Source: Agrostemma githago
Lineage: Eukaryota > Streptophyta > Magnoliopsida > Caryophyllales > Caryophyllaceae
Assembly (NCBI GenBank): GCA_958450325.1
Contig: OY288244.1
Coordinates: forward strand, 29,428,424 to 29,492,423
DNA: 64,000 bases
Direction of reading: 5' to 3'
Shown here: piece after piece, positions 1 through 12,200 of the stretch
Layout of the letters: each line of letters begins with the position of its first letter
Numbering within the stretch: position 1 is the first letter of the stretch
Notes under the pieces: generated by a model
Databases searched by the model: none
Seen by the model: only the letters and a program-made list of their open reading frames with translations
What the model was told of the DNA's origin: nothing
Made by a program: the position numbers and the translations under genes

Positions 1-1000
1 TCTTTCCTAATTAATTTTAGGAAAGTATGAGGAATGACACTCCTTATCATTATTAGTATATATACCCTCCTTAGGGTTAGATTTATGAACACTTTCTCAT
101 TCAATAGTTTTAGTTTACACTTTCATATTCATTAGTTTAGTTTAGACTTTTTTATTAGCATTAAAATTCTTCTAGTTTGTAATCGTACTTTTAGATCGTC
201 AATCTTTCAGTTCTACGTAATTGGTACTTTTTCTTATTCTCTTATTTTCATATTGATTTTTATTATGCTTAATTATTTTGTTGTTCCATCTTTCATCATG
301 AGTAGCTAATTAATTCTTCTAGGGTTGAAGGGGATCCATGTTAATTGAATTGGGGATGTTAGTTTAATTACTCATTTGATTAATCATTCATATGTTATTG
401 CCTTACGACTTGTTTTGTATTATCGTTTGATTAGTTTGAGACGTTGAACTAGTTGAATGTTTAGGAACCCGAACCTAAGATCGAAAGCCTGGTAAGGGTA
501 GACTTACAAGTAAGTGGGTAGGATAATCTGGTAAGTTGCGAGAGCCCGTCAGAATCTATCCTAAGGTTGACATAAGATCCGAGAGGCCGTGTCTTTGCCC
601 TAAATAACTTTGATTGATTGATTGAATGATTAATTAACTTTACCCAATTTAATTGCATAGTGAACCGGAAAGCCCTAGATTTCTTTAATATTATTAGAAC
701 CTTTTAATTTACATAATCATATTAGTTTAGATCAAACTCAATTAAAATCGGAATTTAAATAGTTTAGAATCGATTATTAGATAATTAGCAATTTTCATCC
801 GTCTCTCTGTGGATTCGACCCTTACTTACTGCTAGCTACCTGTTAGTTGTTCGTTTAGGATTATTTTGATTAAGGTGATACGACTTTAGCCTTATCACGA
901 ACATAATAAGAGAACAAATTTAGTCGCAAGCTAGGGTGGGGCAAGCTAGGGTGGAGTGGTCTGGTGGTGGTGGTGACAACGTGACATAGTTGTTAAATAA
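1..1000. repeat. AT-rich unclassified repeat remnant, no gene
   Basis: No convincing coding region is visible. The stretch is AT-rich. Positions about 785-890 read, on the minus strand, like 37165-37260 (shared GTCGTATC, CTAATCAAA, and a run resembling AGGGATCGAACCACA). This indicates a dispersed repeat present twice in the window in opposite orientations. The superfamily is not recognised. The left end is cut by the window. Confidence 0.5.
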
Positions 1001-1025
1001 TTAGTAACATGATAATTACTCCTTA

Positions 1026-1345
1026 CTACTCATTTGCGGCTCCAAAATATCTATCATTTGCGGCGTTTTCGGCTAAGAAGCAAATGGCGGGGAAGCAAAT
1101 AAAATATTATTTGCGGCGTTTTATAAACGCCTCAAATAATATTTATTTGCGGCGTCACTATGAAAAAACGCCTCAAATAACTCCATTATCTGCGGCATCT
1201 TTATCAAAAAACTCCTCTAATACTCGCATTATTCGCGACGTTCTATGTAGGAAACGCCTCAAATAATGAATTGTAAATGGTGTTTTGTAGGTGGTTGACG
1301 CCGCAAATAAATATATTTGGCGCATCAAAATCAATTACAAATACG
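1026..1345. repeat. Subterminal TTTGCGGCG / CGCCGCAAA motif cluster
   Basis: About ten copies or near copies of TTTGCGGCG and of its complement or the related ACGCCTCAAAT occur in both orientations within 320 bp. They would be subterminal binding repeats of the CACTA-like element; no transposase-binding claim can be tested here. Confidence 0.6.
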
Positions 1346-2777
1346 CCACAAATACATGTCTAAAATGAAAAAAGAAAAACTTTTTTTTGAGACTTTTGCT
1401 ACCATCCAAATTTTCAATAACACCAAAGATGCCAATATACCGCCTCAAAAGGGCATCAACAAATTGTCAAATCCAAATGATTCATAGTGACGTAACTTAC
1501 ATATTATCCACCATTCAAAAAAGCATTCTACTACAATCGACTTAGAAATCTAAAATTACTTGGCATTTTACGTACAACGAGAAGTAAGAAGCCCACTTGT
1601 CTCGTACATCATTAAGCTCATCTTGGTTGTAGTTGTACCGCTGCTCTTTGCGTGAGATCCAAACCTAACATAATGCCACAATCGACCAATATTTAAAATT
1701 CATGTGCATCCATATTTATAAAATATCCAATTTCAACAACTTCAACATCCACAAAATTGACCAATCAAGCACAAGTTCACGAACCTAATTTCATAATCCA
1801 TATTCATCCTATAATAGTTCACTCTAACTTACAAAGGGAAATTGAATTAGTAATTTTTCGTACGATCCCCTACCCCACCACAATTCATACTCATAACTCA
1901 TTGGATCATAGTAATGAAAAGCATACCTTATCCAAGTCACTTATCGTGGAGCAATTTTTTACTATATCATGCATAAACCGCATCACATAGAAGCCATGGT
2001 CCATGTTTATTACTCTGTAGTATACAAAAATGAGAAAAATACTAGTAAGTCAACGATGATGATATTCGTTAGTATTACCTATCACATATCGGGGCCAAGA
2101 TAAATTCGTTACCATCAAGAGTTGACTTTAGGAATGCATTACTAATGTAGGCTATTACATCCTCTGTTTTTTCTTCAACCTACTTTCAATCGTGACAACC
2201 GGACATAACCATCCAATTCGGAGTTCACTTTCGTCTTTCTCCATATCCTCTCGAAGAGCCCTACAAAAACATTAAACATTATAATCTAACACTAGAAAAA
2301 ATAATGAATACACAGAGAATTATAAATGTTTTGCAAAATTAAACCTCATCAATATATGCATGATCGGAATATTAAGTTCAATCCCTTTAATTATATCAAA
2401 CCTCATGCTCTGCTTCTGCCATCTTGATATTAGCTTAATTACACCTTTAATTATTCAAGGATTAGCCTATTAGAAGATGAAGTTAACAGGATTATATCTT
2501 AATCAATTGAGCAGAAAAAGGTATTTTTTACGAGAGCAATACTTCCCCTACCACCCCCTTAATAATTCCCACATAATCCCTTACTCACCACCATTTTGCT
2601 ATTGTTCTCCTTCAAATTGAGCTCCATTACCCACAAGGCCACAATACAAGCGGCCCATAAGGGTGGAAAATACAATCAATCACATAATTATACAAGCAAG
2701 CAATCATGAAAACGAAAAACAAAAATCAAAAGTTTAGGTGGAAAATGTAGTGGTATGAGGTATGAAGAGAAAGATAC

Positions 2778-2903
2778 CATGATAGAATTCCAAGGTAATA
2801 TGGGAAAGTAGTGATTGAATAAAGGAGTGAGGTCCATTTGAGTGATCACCCAAGTATCACTATCTCCATGAATTATAGTCCTATCAAAGTCAAATATCAA
2901 CAC
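2778..2903 (-). pseudogene. Captured fragment of a HAD-family phosphatase (PECP/PPsPase-like)
   Basis: Reading leftward, about 42 residues begin VLIFDFDRTIIHGDSDTWV and end PWNSIM. This matches the N-terminal part of plant HAD phosphatases of the phosphoethanolamine/phosphocholine phosphatase and pyrophosphatase-2 group. It includes the catalytic motif I (DFDRT), the following GDSD, and a W-V-x-x-x-M-x-L-T segment. The match stops at 2778, where the next bases are GT, possibly a former splice donor. Upstream there is an in-frame stop and no ATG. No other exon of the gene was found nearby, so this is a fragment rather than a gene, probably transduplicated by the surrounding element. The identification rests on recalled family similarity. 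Confidence 0.6.
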
Positions 2904-3668
2904 AATTTGATCACGTTAAAGTCCTATTTGAATTCACGTTGTTATTCCGTATTTGATCACTACTTGAAATTTATCTAAATGAAGTTGATACATCAAAGTG
3001 TTTTTGAGCATGTTTCAGTGACTAAATTTGTTTTCTGAAGCAATTAGTTCACCAGTGTTATATACTCTTGTCGTTTATTGAAGATGGGGATTTTACTGTA
3101 CGACAATGCATGTTTTTCTCCTCTTCCTTTGTCTTTATTTTTATTGAATATACATTTATGACTCTGTTCTTAGTGTATACATTGTCAAAAGTGATGTTCC
3201 TTTTATTTTTTCATCAAAGTTGTGACACCTCAAGTTAGTCAAGCATTAACTATCAAGAATTCGTGAGATGTGGTTGGGTTCAACTTTATTTTTATTTTGC
3301 AATTTGTTCTAAATTCTTAAAGCAATTGTTTATCGCCCTCTATTCTCTAACGAGAATTTACATTCAGGTTATGAAGGAGGGTTTTCATATTGTCTCTAAT
3401 TAATCTCACAAAAATGATCTACGTTTTCTCCGGAAAAAAGTGTGCCTAAAAGATGTATCATGTTGTATCTCTATGGTTTTATACTTTCCAGAAAGAGATG
3501 CAAATGAATTAAAATCCAGAAAGAGATCCATCTTTTCTTTCTTGTAGAAAGTGTTATAAAAGTGGGTAGAGTCAAGTTTACTCATGTTAATTTATATCTA
3601 TGTCTGTGTTTATAATGCTTGTCTAATTGCTTTACTGACGCTCATTTATACTTAACTTCAAAAACTCT

Positions 3669-3946
3669 ATGCATTATATGTGGAGTACTTTTACAACAGC
3701 AATTATTGAGTCGCGGAAGAATAGCCTGACTGAGGATGAAAGACAAGACGCAATGAGTATTTTTAATGTGGTAAGCAGTAAGCTAGTTGGTACAATAAAT
3801 AGACACCCTTACACCTACCTCTTCCCCATTCCCTTGCTACCCAGGTTAAGCAAAACTTTGATGATCTGAAATGTAATCTGGTGCCTGTTCATACTGCTGG
3901 AATAGCTCCTCAGAACATGAGAGACATGCTTGGATAAGTGAACCAG
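3669..3946 (+). pseudogene. Two-exon gene-like fragment of unknown family
   Basis: Exon A (3669-3770) ends at a GTAAG donor and exon B (3845-3946) follows a pyrimidine-containing stretch ending CCCAG. Both are 102 nt and in phase 0, so the frame continues across the 74-nt intron. Exon B contains an in-frame TAA near its end (LG-stop-VNQ) and is followed by another GTGAC donor-like site. Exon A includes SLTEDERQDAMSIFNV and exon B includes HTAGIAPQNMRDMLG. I do not recognise the protein. The codon-like composition and matching phases suggest a decayed piece of a real host gene carried in the transposon. Confidence 0.35.
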
Positions 3947-5030
3947 GTGACTACATCTTTTTTATCCTTTTTAATCTAATCATTTGGAAATCCATAATAT
4001 TAATCTGCTGCTACCATTATTGGGATTAAGCTAAGCTGGCTCATCAAAATATTGTGTTTTCAACTAGCAGTTACTATTGGGATAATGCTTTTTATATGCT
4101 TTTGGATTTTTGTCAACTGTGTCCACTGGCGACTGGCACTGCTAGCAGTAAAAGCTTACTCCAATTTAACACTTCTAATTTGAGAAATTGCACAAAAAAA
4201 AAATTAACACCAAGAACTGAGAAGACGCGGTTCAAATTCGAAGGAAAATGAGCAGGTTAACGAAGAACAGAAGACACGGTTCAAATTCAAATTGATGGAT
4301 GAAAAGTTGTTACCTTGATTCCAGTTGGGGTAAACCGACTGCTGAAATGAAGAATGTTGAATGATTCCAGTTGAAAGGATGTTGAAATGAAGAAAAATCG
4401 AGTATACTGATGGAAGAAAACCAAAACCCTAATTGTGAAAATGTGAGAGAGCGAAAGACGATGAGGAACGACGAAGAGGGAGAAGATTCTAGTTTATGTG
4501 TTTAATTTATTTAATTTATCTTTATTTTTTTTGCAGCCAACGATAAGAAAAATTTAGGTGTTTAATTTCTATCCAACTAAGAGCACACAATTTGTAGAAC
4601 TTAATTTAAACTTACGGTGATATTAGACCGGACAAAAATTGACCCGACACAAAAACCTGACCCGAAATCATTGGAATAAAAATCCGAAAAAACCACCCGA
4701 AAATGACCGAAATCCGAAACTAACCAGACCTGATAATACCCCTAATATTTTGGGTCAAAATATGCCCGAATCCGTTACCCGTCCGAAAATAGATAAACTA
4801 AAAAAATTATTGCTATTATACACTAAGTCAAGGGTACGGTTTGGATGAAAGAGTGCCGATTTTTTTGTTTTATTTTAATAATATATTAAATAATTCCAAA
4901 ATTGGTAAAGACCCTTTATTTGTTGCTTACAATAAGGTGGGGAAAATTTAGAAGTAATATTATTTGCTGCTATTTGGCTAAGATGTCGCAAATGAGGAGC
5001 CGCAAATGAGCTTTTTTCTACTTGTGTCAA

Positions 5031-5753
5031 AGTAAATTCTGATAAGCAAAAAATTAAGTAAACATTGAGGTTTAGAATTTACCTGTGAGGTTGGGACACT
5101 AATTGAAAAGTTGTGATTTTGTTCTACGGAATATATCTTATTTAGTTTGAGTAATCAAGGTAATCCTAAACATAATAGATAGATGATTTGATTGTTCTGT
5201 AGATCGAGTAATTCCCCAAAACACATCTTCTTTGATGAATCATCCCGGCCTTATGTCCTACAAATGACAAAACATATTTTATTCAATGAAGTAGTCTAAA
5301 CTCAAATCATGTAGGGTGCATTATACTAACATACAGAGTACATTAAGAGAATGTGACGTATACTTGTGTGCAACCAAAAACTTAAGTAGAAATACTAATA
5401 ATAATCCAATTGAACCAATTTTAAGAGGAAAAATACTCATATAATCTTACATTTTAAAAAGAATGATCGCAGTTTTGAGTCAAGCTTGACTGTTTGGAAC
5501 AACGATTGCCGGAGCCGTGATTCGAGGAAAAAAACGTCGTGGGTTGTTTGTTGTAGAAGTCAGTTTGTGATTTAAGGCGCTATAAATTGCTTCATTTTGT
5601 CCTTTCATCTTCTCCTTTAGCCGGTCAAACAAAGTCAATTTGCAAATAGAGGAAAGGAAGAGAATGTTGCCACATGTCACTCATTAGAGTGTTGCCACAT
5701 GTCACTCATTAGAAGCTCATAAAAAACTTGTTGGAATGCCTTTTTATGTTTAT
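5031..5753. other. Intergenic stretch with a 25-bp tandem duplication
   Basis: No gene is supported. At 5666-5713 a 25-bp unit containing GTTGCCACATGTCACTCATT occurs twice in tandem. The stretch ends at the ATATA target site of element 1. Confidence 0.5.
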
Positions 5754-5758
5754 ATATA

Positions 5759-8205
5759 TGTAGACACCCGCATTTTGACTGCCAGATGTCTATGGCAGTT
5801 TCTAAAAAAACACCCGATGATGATCGGACGCTAACGCGCTTCTATGCGCTCGGATACGGGCTCAAATCCATTAATTGCTGGCTAACACACTTACAGAGTA
5901 CAAACCTCACAAAATCAACCTCGAATCCAGGTCCAGTGGGCCGTTTCCAATCAAATAAGACTAATTTGGGTCAAAATCGACACCGGAAATAAAACCGACT
6001 TTTAGCGATTGGGTCAACCCCGGTCAAAGTCGTTCCGAGACACATACGAAACAGCCACCCAGGTATCAAGGGTCCAACTCAAAAATCAAAACCCACAAAA
6101 CATCCAATGTACAATCCAAAAAGACAGACCTTTACATTACAACTGACCCACCCGATCGAAAGGGCCCGACCGGACGAACCGTGCTACCCAACCAAGCCCG
6201 AGGGCTACCCGGAGCACCTAACCCTAGCTAGGGGATGTATAGCCTTGCCTATATAAGCAACCCTCATGCAATACATGGAACAACTTTTTTCACAACCTCA
6301 AGAACCCTAATCTTACACATACAGCCCTAATCAAACCCTAGCAATTCTACACTAGCAAAAATTCTAAACCTAGTTTTAGGAATCAATCCCGAGCCACCAT
6401 AACTTAACTTCCATAAAACCTCGAAGACTCTTGTGTAAAGCCACGGTTACGAGTCCGTTCCGAGACAAGAACATGTAGGTTGAGGGTGTCAAAACCCCTT
6501 TCTCTCCTTCTTCTCTTCCTCTTGTCATCTTCATCTTTTTCGCGTTTTTTTGTTTTATTTCGTTCCTTGCATTATAATATCGATAATAACTAATACAAAA
6601 CACTAAAATACTTATCGATTTGTGTCGAATAAGAGAGGTATCAGAATAAGGAAACACGAATATACAAGTGTACTGCACACAGCGTTGACGGTCGCTTGTT
6701 CCAATACCCCGATTATTTGATTATTGAGATAAGTTAACTTAAACATTTTTTTTTATTTCGTTTTCATCATTGTTCGAGTCATATATTTACATTAATTTTC
6801 AAAAACAAGCTTTATATTTAATAAGGGTCGAAACTCGTTGACGCGGATCTGACATCCTAATCCTTAGGGATTTATTTCGATGTCGGAAAAGCCGAGGGAA
6901 TCAAGTTTTTATTCAAGCAAAGTGTCGATACGTTAGATCCGATGCCAATTCCATAATTGGATGTCGAGTCTAATAATCTAATCAAACAATTTAGCCAATT
7001 CAATTTTTCGTTGATGCTAACGTAGATGTTATTTAATTCGTTCGAATCATGACACTACAAACGCGGAGGAATATCTATATCGTCTTGGTTATTTTAAACG
7101 ATTCAAATCAATTTTCTTTATCTTTTTCACTCTAGTATTCCATATCGATTCCATAATCGAATATGGGATATGACGAGCATCACAATTAGAATCGAGTATA
7201 AATCATTCTAAGTATTCGATATCGATTTCATAATCGAATATTGAATATAACGAATGTCGAAAATATTAAGTCGGGTATAAATCAGTCCATATTTGTACGC
7301 GATTTATCAAAATTAACAGTTTTTGAAAAACCGAGTCCGGGGCAGCTTGTGGCGCAAGTCGTGCCCTTCTCGGGCGAGTCGCGCGTCTCGGGCGAATCGG
7401 ACGGTTTTCTGAAAACCGCGACGCACATCTTCGTTTTTAATTCCTTTTTTTTTATATCGACTTTCCCGGCATACTTCAAGTTTTCGATATATTTTCCTTG
7501 ACTTCGGTCAACGCGTGTTAATCAATCACGTGTCATAATCTTTTTCAAAATCATGCATTAATTCATTTGCATCATTCAATTTATTACTCGTCACATCGTT
7601 ACTAACGGTTTGATTGTTTCCTTTGTCGATTTTTGTCGTTTATTTTATTTTACTAAAATGAACCCACATGATAAAATTCCACTTTGACGTAGAATTAATT
7701 GCATTAAATTGACATAGAAACCCACTTTTCAATTCCTCACATGTCTAGGGAAAATAATCTTTGCATATCATTTTCCCGTTTAACTAACGCACGTATTGGA
7801 AAGTCATTCGAATTCTTAGTAGAGGCCGCTAATGTGCGGGCGGGGTTGGGTGTCCTTCGTGGGCTTCCCAACACGTACCCTCACCCCTTACTCAGACCCT
7901 CGGTTTCCGGATGCCCGAAACCGTTGGCGCACGAGAGTCATTCAATGCACAATATCCGATAATGTCGGTATTGGTATCAAATGCAAAGGGACGAGCCCAA
8001 TAAACTCTGACATCGGAAATGGGCCGTATTTTGTATACGAACCACTACGACATAGAGTGGGCTCGAATGGTTCCGAATAACCACAAAATTCGGTGGCGAC
8101 TCCACTTCGACCTAAATTTCAATTTGATCCGTTTCATATGGAGATTCATTCGCCTACCCAAACCCACGCGTGGCCGCGTCGGGGTGGACCTATGTCATGT
8201 CCACA
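5759..8205 (+). repeat. 5' LTR of element 1
   Basis: Begins TGTAGACACCCGCATTTTGA and ends CATGTCCACA. A TATATAA box at 6250-6256 is the probable promoter. A CpG-rich cluster of GAGTCGCGCG-like motifs lies at about 7335-7410. The last ~380 bp (7823-8205) is the U5 block shared with all related LTRs in the window and contains a PBS-like copy at 8094-8106. A 100-residue minus-strand frame at 6376-6678 is repeated in the other LTR simply because the DNA is repeated. Confidence 0.95.
6250..6256 (+). promoter_or_regulatory. TATA box of element 1 LTR
   Basis: TATATAA in the context GCCTATATAAGCAACC, in the U3 region of the LTR. The same site is at 19727-19733 in the 3' LTR. Transcription start not determined. 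Confidence 0.6.
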
Positions 8206-8208
8206 ATT

Positions 8209-8226
8209 TGGCGACTCCGCTGGGGA
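8209..8226 (+). promoter_or_regulatory. Primer binding site of element 1
   Basis: TGGCGACTCCGCTGGGGA begins three bases after the LTR end. Its complement ends in CCA, as a tRNA 3' end should, and is consistent with a tRNA-Arg primer as reported for Ogre-like elements. The tRNA identity is from memory and was not searched. Confidence 0.8.
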
Positions 8227-9289
8227 CTAACTGATGCGTGACTTACCATCGGCATCCTCAGGGTGAGACTCGAATAGAAATCGTTTGACAAATACAATAT
8301 GCGTTTTAGTTCTACGGTTCATGCATAACCCATATTTTCCCGGGCCGGTACTGGTGACCGACGTCCCACTATACCATTGATGTACTCCAACATGGATATG
8401 TCAAAAGGTGTCCATAGTCGATTCGAGTGGGTTTCGCGGCATGTTCTAAGTTCAATTCGACTTAGAGAGTCCGTCCCGATCAACGTCTAGACTATGTACA
8501 TTGGTATAGACCCTCTTAGACCGACCGAGACTTAGTGTAGAGCATACATGACGTCGTTATAATGCTTGTGTGACTACGTGCTACTTGGTTTCCGAGTCGT
8601 TTTCAAAAATGTCAACTTTTCAAAAAATTGCATCTTTTTCAAGACATTCGATTTCAAAACCCGGGACACATACCGAATTTAGGACTTATGATTTTACTCA
8701 AAATAGCCTATTTTCTAGCCGGTATGCTGCCCAATTCAAAATTCGAAAATATTTTCGAACTTTCAAAACCCGTGGCCCAATACTCTTTTCGTTTCTTTTT
8801 CGAAAATTGGGCCCTCAACCGAGTTTAGTCGGACCTTTCTCAAAAACAATCAATTTTCAAAACCTTCCTCTTCTTAGGACTCCCCGTATTTAGCAGTGTC
8901 GGGTCATGTCGTAAGTCGTCAAGGTATTTAGCGTCGAAACTCCGTTGATCTTACATCACGAGTTTCTTCCCTATCCCAGTCCGCCTTATTAGACTAAGGC
9001 AAGGCCCACCTAAGTAGGACATACTCCTACGAAGGAAGGCCCGATCACACAATTGAGTCAAAAGTCTGGGGATGTCTCACATGAACCTTCCTTCGAACAG
9101 GACTAGGCCCACCCGCTGAATCCTAAGGAAGGCCCACACTCCACAAGTCACCCGTTTAGGTGTCTTTCTTCGAGTCATTTCCTCCTTTAGTCTTGTTCGG
9201 GATGTACTTGCTATTCCGGGATTCGGGCCAGTTTCTGATTACGCGGTGTTCTTACAAACAGGCCACCCCCAACCCGACATCAACGCAAA
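8227..9289 (+). other. Untranslated leader of element 1
   Basis: About 1.06 kb between PBS and gag, clearly related to 51590-52659 of element 3 (shared TTTAGCAGTGTCGGGTC and repeated AAGGCCCACCTA-type motifs). Tat/Ogre elements can carry an extra ORF here. The only frame (8570-8893) has a GTG start and diverges from the corresponding frame in element 3, so I treat it as non-coding. Confidence 0.6.
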
Positions 9290-12200
9290 ATGGAAGAGTT
9301 GAAAGATGCCCTAACCAAGATCGAGACTCAACTGACCTCCATCCTTGCTAACCAAGAAATTTTGGACACTCGCCTGAGCACTGTGGAGAAGACGGTCCCT
9401 GTTGCAGGAGCTGAGCCCATAGCCGAATTGGTCAGTGTTGTTCGCAGGCTCGAGGAGCAAGTTCACTTATCGACAAGCAACTCAATCCACTCCGAAAATG
9501 CTCGCATTTATTCACCTTTGAATAACGAGCTACCTGCCAACCTCAACTTGACGGGAATTCCTATGTTTGAGGGTACCGAAGACCCGGTCCATCATATCCG
9601 GGCCTTCAAAGACTTCATAACGGTCAAAGGGGTAAAGTCAGCCATGTTCAGGCACCTATTCCCTTCCTCTTTAGAGAAGCATCCCAGGGCCTGGTTCTAC
9701 AGGCTCGATCCCAAGAAATACAAGACTTGGGATGATGTGGCGACCGAATTTTCTCGGAACTACGCCGATAACAGTGAAATCCAAACTACAATGCGTACTC
9801 TGGAGGTCATGGCTCAAGAGCCCAAAGAAGGGTTCACAAAATACTTGCAAAGATGGAGGGCCGAGAGTGTGAAGCTGGTCGACAAGCCCGGCGATAAGGC
9901 CCTAATGGAAGCCTTCGTCAAAAATCTACTCCCATCCTACCGGGTCCATCTCCGGTATGCTATCATCCCAAACTTCGCTGTCCTTACTGAAATGGGCACG
10001 AGAATCGACGATGACTTGAGACTAGAGAGCCTGACTAAGGCCTCTACCAAAGGCTATCAAGGGGCAAGTTCATCTACGATCAAGCCCACACCTGCAGTTG
10101 CGACTCGCAGCATCTTTGACGAGGTAAATCTGCTCGACACCTCATCTAAGAAGAATACACCAAATCGGGTATTCACAGATATAGGGACTACCTATACTTA
10201 CGCCTTACAAAGGCTATCATCAAAGGGCCTAATCCAGCCGATAGGCCTAACTGCAGAACCTCCAGTAGAAAACAGACCCAAAACTTACAATGCCCAAGCC
10301 TACTGTCAGTATCACCGGGGTAACGGGCATGATACTGAAAAGTGTTGGAGGTTAAAGCACCTAATCCAAGATCTTATCGAGAGCGGGAAAATCCCGTTGC
10401 CCGGAGACAAGCCGAGCAACAAAGAAAACCCGTTCAACGCCCATGCTATATTCACAGGGGAAGTAGTCGACTGTTCTCACCTCATTTCTCCTCTTATCCC
10501 ACTTATCAATGGGACATGGTTCGATGACGAGGACGACGTGTATTTAACCAAAGGGGAAGCTGTCCCCATCACCCTTGAAGAGGTCCGAAAGGCTAAGTCC
10601 AAAGCCTTAGCCACCAACCACCTCGTCGCAGCCGGACGCTCTACTCCTATATCCGTCACTGAACCTGCCAGGACGGAACTTACCCTTGAAGAACCGAGCG
10701 CTGACACGGCTCTGGTCCAACAAATGAAGAGGGTCCGAGCTGATCTAACCATATGACAACTATTGGTTAGCTCGCAAGCTCATCGGGAAGCACTGACTTA
10801 GGCTCTCGATAAAATCAAGGTCGATTCACAAGCTACCCCTTCTGAAATGGTAGCCACTATTATGCCTTTTCTGAAAGGCAAGTCAAAGGAAGAAGGCCCA
10901 CTCATAACCTTCTCTGAAGCTGATCTGCCACCATTTGGGCCCAATCACAATCTGGCCCTATACATCACGGTCATCTGCAAAGGTAAATATCTCCCGATGA
11001 CCCTTATCGACGATGGATCAGCCGTGAATGTCCTTCCTCTAAGGATCGCAAAAGCACTCGACATCACCGATGCCGATTACCTTCCGACGGCGCAGACTAT
11101 CCAGGCTTTCGACGGAAGCCCAAAACCTGTCACCGGGGCCGTGAAATTGAAGATCATAACAGGCCCAATCGAAAAGGAGTTGGAATTTCAAGTGATAGAT
11201 TTCACCTCATCATTCAATCTCTTACTAGGAAGGCCTTGGATCCACGCAGTCAAGGCTGTGTCATCTACTCTCCGTCGAAAAGTCAAGATGCCCCTTAAAG
11301 ACGGTATCATCACGCTGGAGGCGACCCCAATTACCGTAGCAAGCTGCAACGCTACGGGCCGAGCCGACCCACGAGGATTTGATTTCGTGGGCATGATCGA
11401 AGAAGAATATCTCTTTAGGCCCTACTTCACAACTAGCATCGAAACGATGCTACAAAATCTGGGTTACCTACCCGGAATAACCTCAAGGCCATATCTTCCA
11501 GCTGGGAAGATTATCGAGGTCCTAAATGATGGCGAATCACATTTCGGATTGGGGTATGCTATAACCCCGGAAAACGTGGTTCGGGCCGGTATTCACAAGG
11601 CCGTCGACATTTTCAAGGGTACTTACATAAGCCCTTATAGCCCGAAGTTAACGGATTACTTCGTCACTCCAGTCTTCGGAGCTATCCAAGTGGGCCTCTA
11701 CCGACCCACTGTCACATATCCCGAGACCAAAAAGGCTCGGGAATGCAATTCCATCCCTGATGATATATTCACCATCGTCCAGGCCGAATCAAAGGAGGGT
11801 GAAAACAACGCCGAGCCCGTGCTGGGGCTCTTATTCGGAGAAGACAAGGCCGTCCCCGCTCCGAAAGACGACTTGGTCAACCTGATCCTTCGCAGCGATC
11901 GGTTTGACCCAACCAAGCTAATCACCGAGGTCAGTACCAACACCGAGACGAGGGCTTGGAGAAAGACCATAAAATGGACCGACGGTCAAGGACGGGTCTA
12001 CAAGCTGACCACCGGCGAGGGAGACATGCCGGATACCGAGTCTGAGTCTGAGTCGGAGTCGGAGTCTGAGTCCGAGTCCAGAGGGTCTGGTGCTAAAGTC
12101 GAGTATGTAACCCCTCTTCCCTTATCCACTGAGGTCTCGGGGCCTGTCCCAAGACCTCTCCCTATCCCACCACTGACCAATGATCAGATGGCAGCTCTAT

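Larger units (their letters stand above)
1005..5030. mobile_element. Degenerate CACTA-like (En/Spm) non-autonomous DNA transposon
   Basis: Both ends carry the same subterminal motif in inverted orientation: CTCATTTGCGGCTCC near 1029 and its complement GGAGCCGCAAATGAG near 4998-5012. The right end then runs TTTTTTCTACTTGTG, which resembles a decayed CACTA terminus read inward. The left 320 bp is packed with TTTGCGGCG and its complement, a typical subterminal arrangement of plant CACTA elements. No transposase is visible. The interior holds two host-gene-like fragments (2778-2903 and 3669-3946) and an ACCCGAAA-rich patch at 4630-4800. The terminal CACTA bases are not intact and I could not define a 3-bp TSD, so the class is tentative. 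Confidence 0.5.

Noticed and set aside
6376..6678. 100-residue minus-strand frame repeated at 19853-20152
   Set aside because: It lies in the LTR; the second copy exists only because the LTR is duplicated, and it is absent from the related LTRs.
10754..10756. TGA between Gag and protease as programmed readthrough
   Set aside because: Elements 2 and 3 have Trp codons there, and a second stop (TAG near 10799) follows. It is a mutation.
11998..12180. Minus-strand Ser-Asp-rich frames opposite the Glu-Ser repeat
   Set aside because: They are shadows of the hexamer repeat read on the other strand; the same artefact appears at the equivalent place in elements 2 and 3.
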